Assembly: GCF_022788715.1 (NCBI RefSeq)
Contig: NZ_CP085167.1
Span: 1,547,001-1,611,000 of the forward strand
From: Sulfitobacter sp. DSM 110093
Lineage (GTDB): Bacteria; Pseudomonadota; Alphaproteobacteria; Rhodobacterales; Rhodobacteraceae
Length of the DNA: 64,000 nucleotides
Reading direction: 5' to 3'
Below are positions 62,203 to 64,000 of the stretch, in pieces. The stretch's first letter is position 1, and every line of letters begins with the position of its first letter. The notes under the pieces are model-generated. The model made no database searches. It was not told the DNA's origin and saw only the letters and a program-made list of their open reading frames with translations. The position numbers and the translations under genes are program-made.

Positions 62203-62877
62203 ATGACCATTTTTCAAAACGGAACTTTCAAGAAAACGCTGGCGCTGACGGCAACTGCGGTTCTGATCGCACCCACTGCACAGGCCGATATCGGCGTGGG
62301 TGTCGGTGTTGGCGTCGGCGGCGCGGATGTCGGCGTTGGTGCTTCTGTCGGCGGTAGCGATGGAGTAGGCGCCGGGGTCGGTGCCTCCGTTGGTGGCGAT
62401 GATGGCGTGAACGCTGGTGTTGGCGCTTCGGTTGGCGGCGGACATGGCGTCGGCGCTGGCGTGGGGGCATCTGTCGGCGGTCGGCACGGCCTCGGTGTTG
62501 GCGTTGGTGTAGGAGTCGGAGGAGGTAGCGGCACCGTTGGCGGCGGCGCGGGCACGGGAGGACAGGGTTCAGTACCCGGCATGACTGCGGGCCGTGCCAA
62601 TGGGAGCGGCGACAACGGTGTGATAGCCCCCCAAACAATTAACATCGCTACGCTAGTGGGCGCGCCTGTCTGGAGCAAAGATCGTGTTCTGGTTGGTATG
62701 GTCGAAAAAGTCGCCCCCGGCCCAGATGGGAAGGTCGATACAGTTGTGCGTCTGAACGCAGGGTTGGGCTCCGACAAGGAAATCATCCGGATGCGGGTCT
62801 TGCCACGTCTGTCTGGCAACGGAGCACTGCGGTTGGGCTATTCCAAGCAGAAGTTCTTGCAACTTTTCGCAGGCTAA
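62203..62877 (+). CDS. Exported Gly/Val-repeat protein with PRC-barrel-like C terminus
   Basis: 224 residues. Signal peptide (cleavage after AQA near residue 28). From about residue 40 to 109 five 14-residue units follow the pattern GVGAGVGASVGGDD (54-67), GVNAGVGASVGGGH (68-81), GVGAGVGASVGGRH (82-95), with weaker outer copies, giving a 42-base period in DNA (62320-62529). After a Gly/Ser linker the C-terminal 80 residues (LVGAPVWSKDRVLVGMVEKV) resemble a PRC-barrel-like strand set. It could be a surface or matrix protein, perhaps assembling through the repeats. The 257-base gap before it is AT-rich and holds only its promoter region. A terminator follows. Confidence 0.78.
   Translation: MTIFQNGTFKKTLALTATAVLIAPTAQADIGVGVGVGVGGADVGVGASVGGSDGVGAGVGASVGGDDGVNAGVGASVGGGHGVGAGVGASVGGRHGLGVGVGVGVGGGSGTVGGGAGTGGQGSVPGMTAGRANGSGDNGVIAPQTINIATLVGAPVWSKDRVLVGMVEKVAPGPDGKVDTVVRLNAGLGSDKEIIRMRVLPRLSGNGALRLGYSKQKFLQLFAG
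62320..62529 (+). repeat. 42-bp tandem repeat within the Gly/Val protein gene
   Basis: Five in-frame copies, about 70 residues in total. Spacer dipeptides alternate SD, DD, GH, RH and GS while the GVGASVGG core is held. Copy number could vary between strains by slippage or recombination. Confidence 0.8.
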
Positions 62878-62907
62878 GCGTGAGCCTAATTACTGACTAA
62901 AGGCCCG

Positions 62908-62940
62908 AAAGAGAGGCGGTGTAAATGCCGCCTCTCTTTG
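62908..62940. terminator. Bidirectional terminator
   Basis: AAAGAGAGGCGG (62908-62919) and CCGCCTCTCTTT (62928-62939): perfect 12-bp stem with an eight-base loop and T-rich ends on both strands. It serves the Gly/Val-repeat gene and the convergent GNAT. Confidence 0.9.
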
Positions 62941-62941
62941 T

Positions 62942-63480
62942 TTAGTCAGCCATGCTTGGAACAGCGTCAATCAGCGGCAGCTCATAGAAACAGATTGCCT
63001 CTTTGGTGAAATCGGGCATTGGCTGATAGGGGCCGCGCGCGAAAAAACCAAGCGAACGGTAAAGTGCGCGGGCAGGCGCAAAAGCAACAGACGTGTCAAG
63101 ATAGACCTTCTCAAACCCATCCGCGCGCGCCTGATCAATCAACCGTTGGCAAATCGCCCGACCCGCACCTGTGCCACGGGCGGCATCAGTCACATAAACC
63201 CGTTTGATCTCGCTCTCTGTCCCGCTCAGCGCGTGGGACATGCCGCAGCCCACGGCTTTGCCGTCTTGTTCGGCCAATAGAATGACCCCAAGCGGCCGGG
63301 CATGTTCTTCGGCCAGTCGGCCCATTAACATGCTGTATTTTTCTTCAGGGTAGAACGTTTCGACAATACGCCGCTCGGTCGGGGCGAAGTTGTAGAGGAA
63401 GTCACGGTAAGCCCAGCAAAGCTCAACCACCGCCGCGAGGTCCGCAGCGGTGGTGACAGGACGAATGTCGATCTTTGACA

Positions 63481-63481
<1 letters not shown>
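62942..63481 (-). CDS. GNAT-family N-acetyltransferase
   Basis: 179 residues. The acetyl-CoA-binding region is IKRVYVTDAARGTGAGRAICQRLIDQA (Q/RxxGxG/A type, RGTGAG), followed by YLDTSVAFAPARALYRSLGF. The substrate is unknown. It starts on the last base of the eno stop (TGATG), so it is probably transcribed with enolase. Confidence 0.9.

Positions 63482-64000
<519 letters not shown>

Noticed and set aside
62320..62529. 42-base tandem repeat as CRISPR or REP element
   Set aside because: In-frame Gly/Val codons inside a clear exported protein; no unique spacers.

Overview
The window is GC-rich, densely coding alphaproteobacterial DNA. Gene content and order point to a marine Rhodobacteraceae of the Roseobacter group. 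Markers are the run yceD-rpmF-plsX-fabH-ihfA-merR-tRNA(Pro), the block argS-SPOR-nagZ-scpA-scpB, a tandem-domain dCTP deaminase, CimA-type citramalate synthase and many 4-base ATGA gene overlaps. A Sulfitobacter-like genus is my impression only. I see no insertion sequence, prophage, CRISPR array or plasmid functions.

Layout. 1-5.4 kb: a YeiH-type exporter with Lrp and LysR regulators, a Gate-domain membrane protein, a quinone-reductase-like dehydrogenase behind a perfect inverted repeat, and an SDR. 5.5-8.2 kb: a leftward three-gene one-carbon operon (conserved small protein, MetF-type reductase, methyl-folate:corrinoid methyltransferase) whose 5' leader can form an H-type pseudoknot. 8.2-10.7 kb: Ppx/GppA, RlmE and an exported sensor-like protein. 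11.2-18.3 kb: a nearly complete urate catabolism cluster (allE, purine permease, allA, a puuE-uraD fusion, uraH, LysR, membrane urate oxidase puuD). Only the allantoate amidohydrolase step is missing here. 18.3-20.2 kb: two exported metallo-beta-lactamase-fold proteins, one without the metal-binding motif. 20.3-22.9 kb: metNIQ, then a decayed class II aldolase gene. 23.6-29.3 kb: a lipoprotein, an EEP-family protein and phospholipase D pair, an ECF sigma factor facing an EF-hand protein, an outer-membrane barrel and an aminotransferase.

29.4-34.1 kb: cysS-cimA-methyltransferase-NDUFAF6-like, preceded by what looks like a leaderless 13-codon uORF with tandem Cys codons. 34.1-39.4 kb: MFS transporter, cobK, AlkA-like glycosylase, esterase, VOC protein, HNH nuclease and exonuclease III. 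39.8-41.2 kb: a small protein built on three 11-residue repeats at exact 20-residue spacing, followed by a terminator-like hairpin and a 352-aa protein of unknown function. This is the most system-like novelty in the window. 41.2-50.3 kb: IscA-type protein, dgt, argS, SPOR protein, nagZ, scpAB, a 50-aa basic ORF, dcd and tRNA-Pro. 50.3-55.3 kb: the merR-ihfA-fabH-plsX-rpmF-yceD strand with bamE divergent. 55.4-64 kb: OlsB-like acyltransferase, ABC-F ATPase, a conserved unknown, 3-hydroxyacyl-CoA-dehydrogenase-like SDR, tyrS, anmK, a Gly/Val-repeat exported protein, a GNAT and the 3' part of eno.

Two cis-regulatory candidates stand out, the Cys-codon leader of cysS and the pseudoknot leader of the one-carbon operon. 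All functional names rest on recognised motifs and remembered family features; no database search was possible.
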